Origin: Hyphomicrobiales bacterium | GTDB lineage: Bacteria > Pseudomonadota > Alphaproteobacteria > Rhizobiales > Rhizobiaceae | Reading direction: 5' to 3' | DNA: 64,000 nt | Assembly (NCBI GenBank): GCA_900465685.1 | Contig: UEGR01000013.1 | Span: 248,001-312,000 of the forward strand | Part shown: in pieces, positions 34,529 through 43,729 of the stretch | Layout of the letters: every line of letters begins with the position of its first letter | How positions within the stretch are numbered: position 1 is the stretch's first letter | Program-made: the position numbers and the translations under genes | Notes under the pieces: model-generated | The model's input: only the letters and a program-made list of their open reading frames with translations | Told to the model about the DNA's origin: nothing | Databases searched by the model: none

Positions 34529-35599
34529 ATGGACTCATTCTTTAGTTTCATACGAAATACGATCCTAGCCTCGCTTCTTCTGGGGCTGGCCGGGTGTAAT
34601 ATGGTCGTCATGTCCCCGTCAGGGGATATAGCTGCCCAGCAGCGGGACCTCATCGTCATATCGACGATCCTGATGCTGATTATTATTGTGCCGGTTATTT
34701 TCCTCACACTTTTCTTTGCCTGGCGGTACAGGCAGTCTAACAGCGCGGCCAAATATGATCCCGAATGGCATCATTCGACGGCATTGGAAGTGGTTATCTG
34801 GACAGCGCCGCTGCTTATCATCATAGCACTGGGTGCGATCACCTGGGTCAATACGCATAAGCTTGATCCTTATAGGCCCTTGGATAGAATTGATGGTGCT
34901 CGACCGGTCGAGGCTGGAACAAAGCCTCTAACCGTTGAGGTTGTGGCGCTCGACTGGAAGTGGCTGTTCTTCTATCCGGACTACGGTATCGCCACGGTGA
35001 ACGAGATGGCGGCACCCGTTGACAGGCCGATTGATTTCAAGATCACCGCTTCGTCTGTCATGAATTCCTTTTATATTCCGGCACTTGCGGGCATGATCTA
35101 TGCGATGCCCGGAATGCAGACGCGACTTCATGCCGTCATCAACACGGCCGGTGAATATGAAGGCTTCTCATCCAATTACAGCGGTGAAGGCTTTTCCCAT
35201 ATGCGCTTCCAGTTTCACGGGGTTGATGATTCCGGCTTCGACAACTGGATCAATCAGGTGAAGCAGAACGGTACCGCGCTGAACAGGGATACATATCTCA
35301 AGCTTGAAAAGCCAAGTATCAAGGAACCGGTTCGGTATTTCGGAGCAGTCGAAGACGGGCTTTTTCAAGCCATACTGAATATGTGTGTACGTCCGGGCCA
35401 GATGTGCATGAGCGATATGATGCATATTGATCGGATGGGTGGCGCAGGCGTTGACAGCCGTGAAAATAAGGCCAAGCTTCAACACGACAATCGCTATAGC
35501 AGTGATGCGGCTCAACCCGCAGCAACGGATGTTCAAACCACTCCGAGCACCAATCAGGAGCAGGGTCATGACATGCATAATATGCACAACATGCCTTGA
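34529..35599 (+). CDS. cyoA: Cytochrome bo3 quinol oxidase subunit II
   Basis: A 356-aa lipoprotein subunit: lipobox LLGLAGC with acylated Cys23, two membrane helices (about 40-62 and 82-105), then a periplasmic cupredoxin-like domain (LTVEVVALDWKWLFFYPDYGIATVNEMAAPV) without the CuA ligands, as expected for quinol oxidases. The C-terminal tail, after the COX_ARM region, ends in HDMHNMHNMP, a His/Met-rich stretch beyond the usual end. First gene of cyoABCD. Start ATG 34529. Confidence 0.96.
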   Translation: MDSFFSFIRNTILASLLLGLAGCNMVVMSPSGDIAAQQRDLIVISTILMLIIIVPVIFLTLFFAWRYRQSNSAAKYDPEWHHSTALEVVIWTAPLLIIIALGAITWVNTHKLDPYRPLDRIDGARPVEAGTKPLTVEVVALDWKWLFFYPDYGIATVNEMAAPVDRPIDFKITASSVMNSFYIPALAGMIYAMPGMQTRLHAVINTAGEYEGFSSNYSGEGFSHMRFQFHGVDDSGFDNWINQVKQNGTALNRDTYLKLEKPSIKEPVRYFGAVEDGLFQAILNMCVRPGQMCMSDMMHIDRMGGAGVDSRENKAKLQHDNRYSSDAAQPAATDVQTTPSTNQEQGHDMHNMHNMP

Positions 35600-35724
35600 A
35601 GCTGATTCAGGTCGATGGCGTGAGACAGGTTAGGACGACTTAAAGTTAGAGTTCAGACGAGTACATAGGTCCAAACAATGAAAACGCGGTGATCGCGTGA
35701 ATATAACTTCGGGAATGTTCTATC

Positions 35725-37722
35725 ATGATTGGCGGTAACAGTCCTACGAGTATGATTTTCGGGCGTCTCACTCTTGAGGCGATACCCTATCACGAACCGA
35801 TCCTCCTGCTGACCTTCATAGTGGTCGCAATCGGAGGGATCGCCGTCGTTGGGCTGATCACCTATTTCAAGCTTTGGGGCTATCTTTGGAACGAGTGGTT
35901 CACCAGTGTCGATCATAAGAAGATCGGCATCATGTACGTCGTTCTCGCGCTGATCATGCTCCTTCGAGGCTTTGCGGACGCAATCATGATGCGTATTCAG
36001 CAGGCGATGGCCTTCAACGGATATGAAGGCTATCTGCCTCCTCACCACTATGATCAGATATTCACCGCCCATGGCGTGATCATGATTTTCTTCATGGCAA
36101 TGCCGTTTGTAACTGGTCTGATGAACTATGTGGTGCCGCTTCAGATCGGTGCGCGCGACGTGTCGTTTCCGTTTCTCAACAATTTCTCGTTCTGGATGAC
36201 AACGGGCGGTGCCATCATCATTATGATGTCACTATTTGTGGGAGAATTTGCTCGTACTGGCTGGCTGGCTTATCCACCGCTGTCCGGTATTGATTACAGT
36301 CCTGATGTCGGGGTTGATTATTATATATGGGGCTTGCAGGTGGCAGGTGTGGGCACGACTCTGTCAGGCATCAATCTGATCGCGACTATCGTCAAGATGC
36401 GCGCACCGGGCATGTCTTTCATGAAGATGCCTGTGTTCACCTGGACGTCTTTGTGCACCAATGTGCTCATTGTCGCGACATTCCCGATTTTGACAGCAAC
36501 ACTCGCTCTGCTATCACTCGATCGTTACGTGGGGACGAATTTCTTCACCAATGATCTCGGTGGCAATCCGATGATGTATATCAACCTCATCTGGATTTGG
36601 GGACACCCGGAAGTTTACATCCTTGTTCTGCCAGCTTTTGGTATTTTTTCCGAAGTGGTGGCGACATTCTGTGGCAAGCGCCTGTTCGGCTACGCTTCGA
36701 TGGTCTATGCGACCTGCGTCATCATGATCCTGTCCTATATCGTCTGGCTCCATCACTTCTTCACCATGGGGTCTGGCGCATCAGTCAATGCGTTCTTCGG
36801 CATCACGACGATGATCATCTCCATCCCAACGGGTGCGAAGATGTTCAATTGGCTCTTTACGATGTATCGCGGACGGATACGCTATGAAGTGCCTATGCTA
36901 TGGACCATCGGCTTCATGGTGACATTTGTGATCGGCGGTATGACTGGTGTGATGCTCGCCATTCCTCCAGCGGATTTTGTGCTGCACAATTCGCTCTTTC
37001 TCATCGCGCATTTTCATAATGTGATTATCGGCGGCGTCGTCTTTGGTCTCATGGCGGGATTGGTCTACTGGTGGCCGAAAGCATTTGGCTACAAGCTCGA
37101 TCCGTTCTGGGGCAAGATGAGCTTCTGGTTCTGGCAGATCGGATTCTTCTTTGCCTTCATGCCGCTTTATGTTCTGGGCCTCAAAGGCGTCACGCGCCGC
37201 GTCAGTCAGTTTGAAGATTCTTCGCTTCAGATATGGTTTGTCATTGCGGCCTTCGGCGCGTTTCTCATAGCGCTCGGTATTGCATCATTTGTTATCCAAC
37301 TTGTGGTCAGCTTCCTGAAGCGGGAGCAATTGCGCGACCTGACCGGCGATCCATGGGGTGGTCGAACACTTGAGTGGTCAACCTCTTCGCCGCCGCCGGA
37401 ATATAACTTCGCTTTCACGCCAGTCGTCCATGACCATGACAGCTGGTATGACATGAAAAACCGTGGTTATGAGCGCCCGCTTACTGGTTATCGTCCCATC
37501 CATATGCCGCGTAACACGGGTGCAGGCGTCATACTTGCAGGGTTCAGCGTCGTTCTCGCCTTCGCTCTCATCTGGCACATCTGGTGGCTGGCAATTGTAT
37601 CCTTCGTCGCTTTGCTGATCACCGCAATCGGCCATACATTCAACTATAAACGTGACTTCTATATCCCTGCCGAAACCGTGGCGGCGACTGAAGATGCGCG
37701 TTCGAAACTTCTCGCTGGATAG
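35725..37722 (+). CDS. cyoB: Cytochrome bo3 quinol oxidase subunit I
   Basis: A 665-aa haem-copper oxidase subunit with about 15 helices. Haem and copper ligands are in place: His in [11 protein letters not shown] (low-spin haem), WGHPEVYI (CuB His and cross-linked Tyr, about residue 294), the HH pair in [10 protein letters not shown], and HFHNVIIGG (high-spin and low-spin haem, about 429). It reduces oxygen with electrons from ubiquinol and pumps protons. An alternative start at 35752 ([16 protein letters not shown]) also fits the family. Confidence 0.97.
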   Translation: MIGGNSPTSMIFGRLTLEAIPYHEPILLLTFIVVAIGGIAVVGLITYFKLWGYLWNEWFTSVDHKKIGIMYVVLALIMLLRGFADAIMMRIQQAMAFNGYEGYLPPHHYDQIFTAHGVIMIFFMAMPFVTGLMNYVVPLQIGARDVSFPFLNNFSFWMTTGGAIIIMMSLFVGEFARTGWLAYPPLSGIDYSPDVGVDYYIWGLQVAGVGTTLSGINLIATIVKMRAPGMSFMKMPVFTWTSLCTNVLIVATFPILTATLALLSLDRYVGTNFFTNDLGGNPMMYINLIWIWGHPEVYILVLPAFGIFSEVVATFCGKRLFGYASMVYATCVIMILSYIVWLHHFFTMGSGASVNAFFGITTMIISIPTGAKMFNWLFTMYRGRIRYEVPMLWTIGFMVTFVIGGMTGVMLAIPPADFVLHNSLFLIAHFHNVIIGGVVFGLMAGLVYWWPKAFGYKLDPFWGKMSFWFWQIGFFFAFMPLYVLGLKGVTRRVSQFEDSSLQIWFVIAAFGAFLIALGIASFVIQLVVSFLKREQLRDLTGDPWGGRTLEWSTSSPPPEYNFAFTPVVHDHDSWYDMKNRGYERPLTGYRPIHMPRNTGAGVILAGFSVVLAFALIWHIWWLAIVSFVALLITAIGHTFNYKRDFYIPAETVAATEDARSKLLAG

Positions 37723-37730
37723 GTTGAATT

Positions 37731-38351
37731 ATGACAGAGACACATCTGGACCAAGCCGAGAAGCCGCAGTTCTATCTGACGGAAGACCATCATCCGGAAA
37801 ACAGCACCATGCTGGGCTTCTGGCTCTATCTGATGAGCGACTGCCTGATATTTGCTGTTCTTTTTGCTACCTATGGCGTACTTGGTCGCAATTATGCGGC
37901 CGGACCTTCACCAGCCGACCTGTTTGATCTCAGCCTGGTCGCGATCAATACGGCGATGCTTTTGCTGTCGTCGATCACATATGGCTTTGCCATGCTGCAG
38001 ATGCAGCGCGATGACAAGACGGCAACGCTTTTCTGGTTGGGCATTACCGGCATTTTCGGCGCATTGTTTCTTGCAATCGAAATTTATGAATTCAGCCATC
38101 TTATTCGCGAAGGGGCCGGGCCGGGCCGTTCAGCATTCCTATCCTCGTTCTTCACGCTTGTAGGCACTCACGGCCTGCACGTCACCTTCGGTATCATCTG
38201 GCTGATCACGCTCATGTTGCAAGTCATGCGTCATGGTCTGATCGTCGAGAACCGCAGACGTCTGATGTGCCTTTCGATGTTTTGGCATTTTCTCGACGTT
38301 ATATGGATCGGCGTGTTCTCCTTTGTATATTTGTTGGGAGTTCTGGGATGA
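37731..38351 (+). CDS. cyoC: Cytochrome bo3 quinol oxidase subunit III
   Basis: A 206-aa membrane subunit with five helices, carrying STMLGFWLYLMSDCLIFAVLFATY and GTHGLHVTFGIIW, typical for CyoC. It starts 8 nt after cyoB and overlaps cyoD (ATGA). Confidence 0.96.
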   Translation: MTETHLDQAEKPQFYLTEDHHPENSTMLGFWLYLMSDCLIFAVLFATYGVLGRNYAAGPSPADLFDLSLVAINTAMLLLSSITYGFAMLQMQRDDKTATLFWLGITGIFGALFLAIEIYEFSHLIREGAGPGRSAFLSSFFTLVGTHGLHVTFGIIWLITLMLQVMRHGLIVENRRRLMCLSMFWHFLDVIWIGVFSFVYLLGVLG

Positions 38352-38749
38352 GCGTACAAGGCGAGCACCACGGAGCCCAATCGGGCCATCACGACAATCA
38401 TGGGTCGGGCGCGGACGAAGTCCATGCGACCTTTGGCGGATACATGACCGGCTTTGTGCTGTCGGTTATTCTCACCGCCATCCCATTCTGGCTTGTTATG
38501 GGCGATGTTTTCGCCAGCAAGCAGCTGACCGCCATGCTAGTCATGGGGATAGGGGCGGTCCAGATTGTGGTTCACATGATTTACTTCCTGCATATGAGCC
38601 CACGCTCTGAAGGCGGCTGGACGCTGATGGCACTGATCTTTACGCTCATCATCGTTGGTATCGCACTGGCTGGATCTCTTTGGGTTATGCACCATCTCAA
38701 CGAGAACATGATGCCGATGAGTCCTGAGATGATGAAGAACATGCCGTAG
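38348..38749 (+). CDS. cyoD: Cytochrome bo3 quinol oxidase subunit IV
   Basis: A 133-aa subunit with three helices (TGFVLSVILTAIPFWLVM, MLVMGIGAVQIVVHMIYFLHM, LMALIFTLIIVGIALAGSLWVMHHL). The N-terminal region is His-rich (GEHHGAQSGHHDNHG), and the C-terminus is Met-rich (NENMMPMSPEMMKNMP), more than in common CyoD proteins. The gene for haem O synthase (cyoE) does not follow. Confidence 0.95.
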   Translation: MSVQGEHHGAQSGHHDNHGSGADEVHATFGGYMTGFVLSVILTAIPFWLVMGDVFASKQLTAMLVMGIGAVQIVVHMIYFLHMSPRSEGGWTLMALIFTLIIVGIALAGSLWVMHHLNENMMPMSPEMMKNMP

Positions 38750-38773
38750 CTGGGGTCCCGGCGTCCGCGCCTT

Positions 38774-39646
38774 TTATGACCTGTGTGCTGAAAGCCGTAG
38801 TGACAGAATTTCGGCCACAGCGGCGTGAAGGGGACCTTGTGGTAGTTCCTGAGCAGAAACTGCGCCCATTGACGCCTGAACGTCGGCAATCTTGTCAGCA
38901 AGAGCGCCTGTCAGACCCAAAGCATCAAGTGTCGCGGCGCTTTCTCTCATTTCGGCAGCTCGGCGTGCGCCATGACGTAGCGTCCGCTCAAACATATAGT
39001 TGACGTTCTGTGGCCATCCGAGGCCAGGGTAGCTCGCTGAAAGCGACGAAAGGACGTAGTCGAAGCAACCAGAAGCGGATGCAGCCAGCATTGTTTCGAC
39101 AGTTAGTGCTTCAAGGCCTTTGACGAAGAGCGAACGAACCATCTTGATGGCGGTCGCCGCGCCCGGTTCCAGCCCTACGACTTCGAAAGTGAAGCCAAGA
39201 GCGTGCATGTCGCCAGTCACCTTATCAGCTGTTGCACCGGCGAGCAGCACGGGCGTTTGGTGGCCTCTTGGGTCAACGGGCGCCATAACCGCCATGTCGA
39301 GATAGGCGGCACCCCTTTTTTCCACTATGGCGGCGGTTTCCTTTTTCCGGTCAGGTGAGACGGAATTGATGTCGATAAACAGCTGATCACTGGAAAGTGC
39401 ATCCATAACCGCAGTGGCGGCATTGAAGCTTTGGTCGGCGGTAACAGCGCTGATAATCCAGTCGGCATCCGCGATCGCTTCGCCCGCGGTGGGCTTTAAT
39501 GCGACGCCGCGCGCATTGGCCGCGGCAGCAATCGTGCTGTCCGCTTTCAGGTCGTAGGCGGCTATTATTTTGGCGGTGCCGAGCTTTTGCAAGCTGTCCG
39601 TAAATGAACGCGCGGCTTCGCCAAATCCAATAAATGCTATTTTCAT
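38774..39646 (-). CDS. NAD(P)-dependent oxidoreductase (6PGDH-like with DUF1932 domain)
   Basis: A 290-aa dehydrogenase: N-terminal Rossmann fold with FIGFGEAA (residues 5-12), a 3-hydroxyacid-dehydrogenase-like body (DINSVSPDRK, DMAVMAPVDPRG, and the catalytic lysine region ATAIKMVRSLFVKG), and a C-terminal DUF1932 helical domain. Related enzymes oxidise beta-hydroxy acids. Start ATG 39646 with AGGA upstream. It is the last gene of the minus-strand Liv operon and nearly abuts the LysR gene, so it probably acts on the imported compound. Confidence 0.85.
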   Translation of the reverse strand: MKIAFIGFGEAARSFTDSLQKLGTAKIIAAYDLKADSTIAAAANARGVALKPTAGEAIADADWIISAVTADQSFNAATAVMDALSSDQLFIDINSVSPDRKKETAAIVEKRGAAYLDMAVMAPVDPRGHQTPVLLAGATADKVTGDMHALGFTFEVVGLEPGAATAIKMVRSLFVKGLEALTVETMLAASASGCFDYVLSSLSASYPGLGWPQNVNYMFERTLRHGARRAAEMRESAATLDALGLTGALADKIADVQASMGAVSAQELPQGPLHAAVAEILSLRLSAHRS

Positions 39647-39654
39647 AGTTCCTC

Positions 39655-40971
39655 TCAAGATTGGTGTGCCGCCACCAGATCGATGAATTGTTGTTGCGCT
39701 GCCGTTGGCATCCAGTTCTTGCGTGTGGTCAAGCCAATGGGGCGCTCGGTATGGCTAAGGTCGAGCGGCAGTTGTTTGAGAAATCCGCGAGCGAGTTCCG
39801 CCTGTGCCTGAAGATAGGATATGCAGCCCAAATGCTCGGTGCTGAGCAGCAATTCACGCATTAGCACCAGCGAACTGGATTCGATGAGGCTATCCGGTGC
39901 GCAGTCGGCATTTTCAAATAGCCGGTCGAAGTGCTGGCGGATGGGCGTTTCGCGGTTGCCGACGATCCAGGGATAGCGCGCCAAATCCTGAACGGTAATG
40001 GTGCTTTGGCGCATCAAGGGATGCTCGCTTCCTGCAATTAGCGCCAGCGTATCGGTGAAGAGAACCTGTTGTTCCACATCGTCTATTGGTGTGGGAAATC
40101 GTAGCGCTCCAATAAGAAAGTCAATCTCGCCTCGTCGCAGTGCGGAAAGAAGATCGACATAGGGTCCTTCCACAATCTTTATCAGGGTCTTGGGACGCAA
40201 AACGCGAAACTTGGCGATTGCCTTTGGCAGAATATAGGACCGTGATAGCGGCATGCCGCCAATCACAACCCGGCCTGCTTCTTCGGATACCGTATCTGCC
40301 ACATCGGCTTCCGCCTGTTCAAGCTCGGCAAATGCCAATCGCGCAGCCTGTGCCAATTGCACGGTTATGCGGGTGGCAATAATGCCGTAGGCGGTGCGTT
40401 CGAAAAGCTTGCGTCCAGAGGCATCTTCCAGCTGCGTGATTGCGCGGTGAACGGTGGGCTGGGCCAGATGCAAGCGCCTCGCGGCGAGCGTAAAATTCTG
40501 AGTTTCATGGACAGCAATCAGTGCTTCCAGCTGCGCCGTGGTGACGGTGATGCACAGACGCGGATTGATGCCGGACAGGATCGGGTCGATCAGTTCGAAA
40601 GTGCGCCGCACGCGTGTCGCAAAAGCCTCGCCGTGTCGATTGGCAAAAAGACCTGTGCTGGTGCGGGAAAACAGCGACATGCCAAGCTTGCGCTCTATTT
40701 TCGCCAGTGCCTGTGTCACGGCGGGTTGCGAGACGTGGCAGGTTTCCGCAGCTCTCGTTACGGAATTGCTGTCGACTACCGCCAGAAACACGCGCAGATG
40801 CCGGAAATTATGACGCGTATCCGATTGCGAAGACGGTGATATGTGTGGGAAGAGCGGTGTTTCAGCGTTCATTTTTTCAAGCTTGCCAAGGGTAGCAAAC
40901 TCTAGGCTGCGTTTAACGCTCTGTCCACGAGAGACACGGCGATGCGGTGTACTTGGCCGGGACTGATCCAT
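39655..40971 (-). CDS. LysR family regulator with two tandem N-terminal HTH domains
   Basis: Unusual domain order. HTH_1 appears twice, at about 57-115 (VTRAAETCHVSQPAVTQALAKIERKLG) and about 145-203 (LAARRLHLAQPTVHRAITQLEDASG), before one LysR substrate-binding domain (about 225-435). A classical LysR is about 300 aa; this one is 438 aa from ATG 40971 (GAGG 8 nt upstream) or 405 aa from ATG 40872 (no clear ribosome site). It sits between the binding-protein gene and the dehydrogenase gene of the minus-strand operon. Confidence 0.87.
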   Translation of the reverse strand: MDQSRPSTPHRRVSRGQSVKRSLEFATLGKLEKMNAETPLFPHISPSSQSDTRHNFRHLRVFLAVVDSNSVTRAAETCHVSQPAVTQALAKIERKLGMSLFSRTSTGLFANRHGEAFATRVRRTFELIDPILSGINPRLCITVTTAQLEALIAVHETQNFTLAARRLHLAQPTVHRAITQLEDASGRKLFERTAYGIIATRITVQLAQAARLAFAELEQAEADVADTVSEEAGRVVIGGMPLSRSYILPKAIAKFRVLRPKTLIKIVEGPYVDLLSALRRGEIDFLIGALRFPTPIDDVEQQVLFTDTLALIAGSEHPLMRQSTITVQDLARYPWIVGNRETPIRQHFDRLFENADCAPDSLIESSSLVLMRELLLSTEHLGCISYLQAQAELARGFLKQLPLDLSHTERPIGLTTRKNWMPTAAQQQFIDLVAAHQS

Positions 40972-41008
40972 GCGTCAAACCTCATATAACCGCTTTCGAA
41001 GCATAAGC

Positions 41009-41033
41009 GGGAGCGGCGAATATTGCCGCTCCC
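41009..41033 (-). terminator. Hairpin after the binding-protein gene
   Basis: GGGAGCGGC (41009-41017) and GCCGCTCCC (41025-41033), 7-nt loop, directly after the minus-strand binding-protein stop. The T-tract is poor, so read-through into the LysR gene is possible. Confidence 0.6.
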
Positions 41034-41041
41034 ATCGCCTT

Positions 41042-42205
41042 TTACTTTGCAGGGTCCTTGACCTGATCGTAGGTCTGAAACTCGGTGTTATAGAGTTCTC
41101 CGTCGACTTTCTCGACCTTGCGCATATAAATGTTTTGGACGATATCCCGCGTTGCCGGATCGATGGAAATCGGACCACGTGGGCTGTTGATCTGCATGCC
41201 TTTGGCAGCATCGACAAATGTATCGCCGGTTGCATCACCGCCGGTCTTTTCCAGCGTCTTGTAAATCAGCTCCAGTGCGTCCCAGGCGGACACTGCCACC
41301 ATGTTGGGACGCATGCCGCCGTTTTCCTTTTTGAAGGCTTCTACGAAGGCCTTGTTTTCAGGCGATGCATGGTTCGCAGAGTAGGGACCTCCGGTGATAA
41401 CGCCGATAGCCGGATCACCCATATCATTGATGAGGTCATCGTCGGTGACGTCGGCCATGGCGATGACTTTGATACCCGACTTATCGAGTCCGCGCTCGAC
41501 AAACTGCTTCATGAAAGCCGCACCCGCGCCGGTCGGCACGAAGACGAAGATCGCTTCAGGCTTTTCGTCTGCGGCGCGTTGCAGAAACGGAGCGAAGTCT
41601 GGATTGGCAAGCGGCACTTTGAGCTTGGACAACAACGTGCCGCCATTGTCCTGCAACGTCTTTTCAAACCATTTTTCGGCATCCGCGCCCGGGCCATAGT
41701 CCGACACGATGCTGACGAATTTCTTGGTACCGTTTTCCGGTGCCCATTTGCCGATAACCGCTGCCATCTGCGGAATGGTCCAGGACGTCCGGAGAATATA
41801 AGGCGATGCACCGGGGATTGAAGAAGTGGCTGCCACCATGATGATCTGTGGCACCTTGGCACGTTTTGAAAGCTGCGCCACCGATAAGGCCGTGGGTGTG
41901 TTGCCGAAGCCAGTCAGAATGGAGACCTTGTCTTTGGTCACCAGTTCCTGCGACAGCCGCAAGGCGTTGTCGGGCGTGCTGGCATCATCCTTGATGATGA
42001 ATTCCACCTTCTTGCCGCCCGCCGTATCACCATGCGTGGCGAGATAGGTTTTGAGTGCGGCATTGATCTGCCGTCCGTTTGATTGAAAGCCGCCGGTCAG
42101 CGGAATGACGACGCCGACTTTAACGGTGTCTTCAGCCTGTGCCAATGAAGGCAGACCGATTGCTGCTGCTGTCAGCGCTCCAAGTGCAAGTTTCTTTAAT
42201 CCCAT
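41042..42205 (-). CDS. Branched-chain/aromatic-type ABC transporter binding protein (LivJ family)
   Basis: A 387-aa family 4 (Leu/Ile/Val-binding-like) protein. Signal peptide MGLKKLALGALTAAAIGLPS with cleavage near AQA-ED; first strand VKVGVVIPLTGGFQSNGRQ. GGAGGAGGA precedes ATG 42205. Members of this family often bind aromatic acids, amides or urea instead of amino acids. Cognate LivFGMH genes are upstream on the same strand. Its partners lie beside the galBCD genes, which suggests an aromatic ligand. Confidence 0.93.
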   Translation of the reverse strand: MGLKKLALGALTAAAIGLPSLAQAEDTVKVGVVIPLTGGFQSNGRQINAALKTYLATHGDTAGGKKVEFIIKDDASTPDNALRLSQELVTKDKVSILTGFGNTPTALSVAQLSKRAKVPQIIMVAATSSIPGASPYILRTSWTIPQMAAVIGKWAPENGTKKFVSIVSDYGPGADAEKWFEKTLQDNGGTLLSKLKVPLANPDFAPFLQRAADEKPEAIFVFVPTGAGAAFMKQFVERGLDKSGIKVIAMADVTDDDLINDMGDPAIGVITGGPYSANHASPENKAFVEAFKKENGGMRPNMVAVSAWDALELIYKTLEKTGGDATGDTFVDAAKGMQINSPRGPISIDPATRDIVQNIYMRKVEKVDGELYNTEFQTYDQVKDPAK

Positions 42206-42273
42206 TGTTTTCCTCCTCCAAATTTTACCGGATACCCACGGCTCCGGCGATGTGTTCAAGTTGTCGGCTGGTC

Positions 42274-42981
42274 CTACGAAAGGCCGACCCCCAGAAGCTG
42301 CCCCAGTGTGTCTTCATCACGGGCCAGCTCGTCACTTCGGCCCGCATAGGCCACAGTCCCGCGGTCGAGAACGATGGCTTCGTCTGTGATGTTGAGTATT
42401 TGTTGTGCGTGCTGTTCCACGATGATGGCAGAAAGGCCTTCCTCGCGAACGATCCGGCGGATGGCGGCCAGCAGTTCTTCCACGATGATCGGCGCCAGAC
42501 CTTCGGTCGGCTCGTCGAGCAGCAGCACTTTGGGATTGATCACCAGCGCACGCGCGATAGACAGCATTTGTTGTTCGCCGCCTGACAGTTGATTACCCAT
42601 ATTGGCGCGCCGTTCCTGCAATCGCGGAAAAAGCGTATAGACGGCGTCGAGTGTCCAGCGACCGGGCCGCGCAATGGCCGTGATGTTTTCCTCGACTGTT
42701 AGTGAGCGGAAAATGCCGCGCTCCTGTGGAACCCACCCGATCCCCGCCGCAACGCGCCGTTCCGGTGCCATGCGCGCTATGTCTTCGCCATCCAGTAAAA
42801 TGCGCCCGCTGTGAAAGCGGGTCAGCCCGACAATGGTGTTGAGCGTCGTCGTCTTGCCAACACCGTTGCGTCCTAGTAGCGCCAGCGCTTCGCCTGGCTG
42901 AAGGCGGAAGCTCACGCCATGCAGCACGGTTGCCTTGCCATAACCGGCGCAAAGTCCTTCCAGTTGTAAAAGATCAGCCAT
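42274..42981 (-). CDS. Branched-chain-type ABC transporter ATPase (LivF)
   Basis: A 235-aa ATPase with Walker A GRNGVGKTT, signature LSGGEQQMLSIARAL, Walker B VLLLDEPTEGLAP and the LivF-type IVEQHAQQ segment. GGAGG precedes ATG 42981; the gene overlaps the LivG gene by 8 nt. Confidence 0.94.
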   Translation of the reverse strand: MADLLQLEGLCAGYGKATVLHGVSFRLQPGEALALLGRNGVGKTTTLNTIVGLTRFHSGRILLDGEDIARMAPERRVAAGIGWVPQERGIFRSLTVEENITAIARPGRWTLDAVYTLFPRLQERRANMGNQLSGGEQQMLSIARALVINPKVLLLDEPTEGLAPIIVEELLAAIRRIVREEGLSAIIVEQHAQQILNITDEAIVLDRGTVAYAGRSDELARDEDTLGQLLGVGLS

Positions 42982-43729
42982 GGTGCCCGCCTCCAAGATA
43001 GACTTCCTTGACGCGTGGATCAGAGGCGATCTCTTCAACATTTCCTTCCGCAAACAAGGCTCCGGAAACCAGAACTGAAATGCGGTTGGCGAAGCTGAAA
43101 ACGAGGTCCATATCGTGTTCGATCAGCAGAACCGAAACATCGGCCGGAAGTTTCGCCAGACGCTTGAGCACTTCCTGCCGGTCGGCCTGCGGCACACCTG
43201 CCGCGGGTTCATCAAGCAGCAGAACTTTCGGTTCGCAAGCGATGGCAAGGGCAATTTCCAGCAGGCGTTGCTTGCCATAGGGCAGGGACGAGCAGGTGGA
43301 ATCCATGACGCTTTCCAGCCCGAAGTCCTCGACCAGCCGCGCTATTTCGTCGTCGATCCCTGGCAAGGCACCAGTGCGGCGATACCATTGGGTGCCATAT
43401 CCGCGACGCTCGTTTATAACGAGCGCCAGACTTTCAACGACGCTAAGCTCGGCGAAGAGCTGGTTGATCTGGAATGTGCGCACCAGTCCGCGTTTCACAC
43501 GCTTTTCACGCGAGATGGTCGAGATATCGGCCCCATTCAGACGAATTTCGCCTTGTGATGGGGTAATCACGCCGGTCAACAGATTGATCAGTGTGGTTTT
43601 TCCGGCTCCGTTTGGCCCGATCAGGGCATGGCGTGCGCCGCGTTCCAGGCGGAAAGTCACATCATTGGTGGCTTTCAGTCCGCCAAAGAATTTGCTGAGA
43701 TGAATAGTTTCCAGTGCGGCGACGGTCAT
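42974..43729 (-). CDS. Branched-chain-type ABC transporter ATPase (LivG)
   Basis: A 251-aa ATPase with Walker A GPNGAGKTT, LVRTFQINQLF, Walker B VLLLDEPAAGV and the switch-histidine region LIEHDMDLVF. The ABC signature is atypical: SSLPYGKQRLLEIALAI (common LSYGxQR form of LivG). Start ATG 43729, overlapping the LivM stop. Confidence 0.94.
   Translation of the reverse strand: MTVAALETIHLSKFFGGLKATNDVTFRLERGARHALIGPNGAGKTTLINLLTGVITPSQGEIRLNGADISTISREKRVKRGLVRTFQINQLFAELSVVESLALVINERRGYGTQWYRRTGALPGIDDEIARLVEDFGLESVMDSTCSSLPYGKQRLLEIALAIACEPKVLLLDEPAAGVPQADRQEVLKRLAKLPADVSVLLIEHDMDLVFSFANRISVLVSGALFAEGNVEEIASDPRVKEVYLGGGHHG

Noticed and set aside
40970-41821. 283-codon plus-strand frame
   Set aside because: Antisense to the LivJ-type gene 41042-42205.
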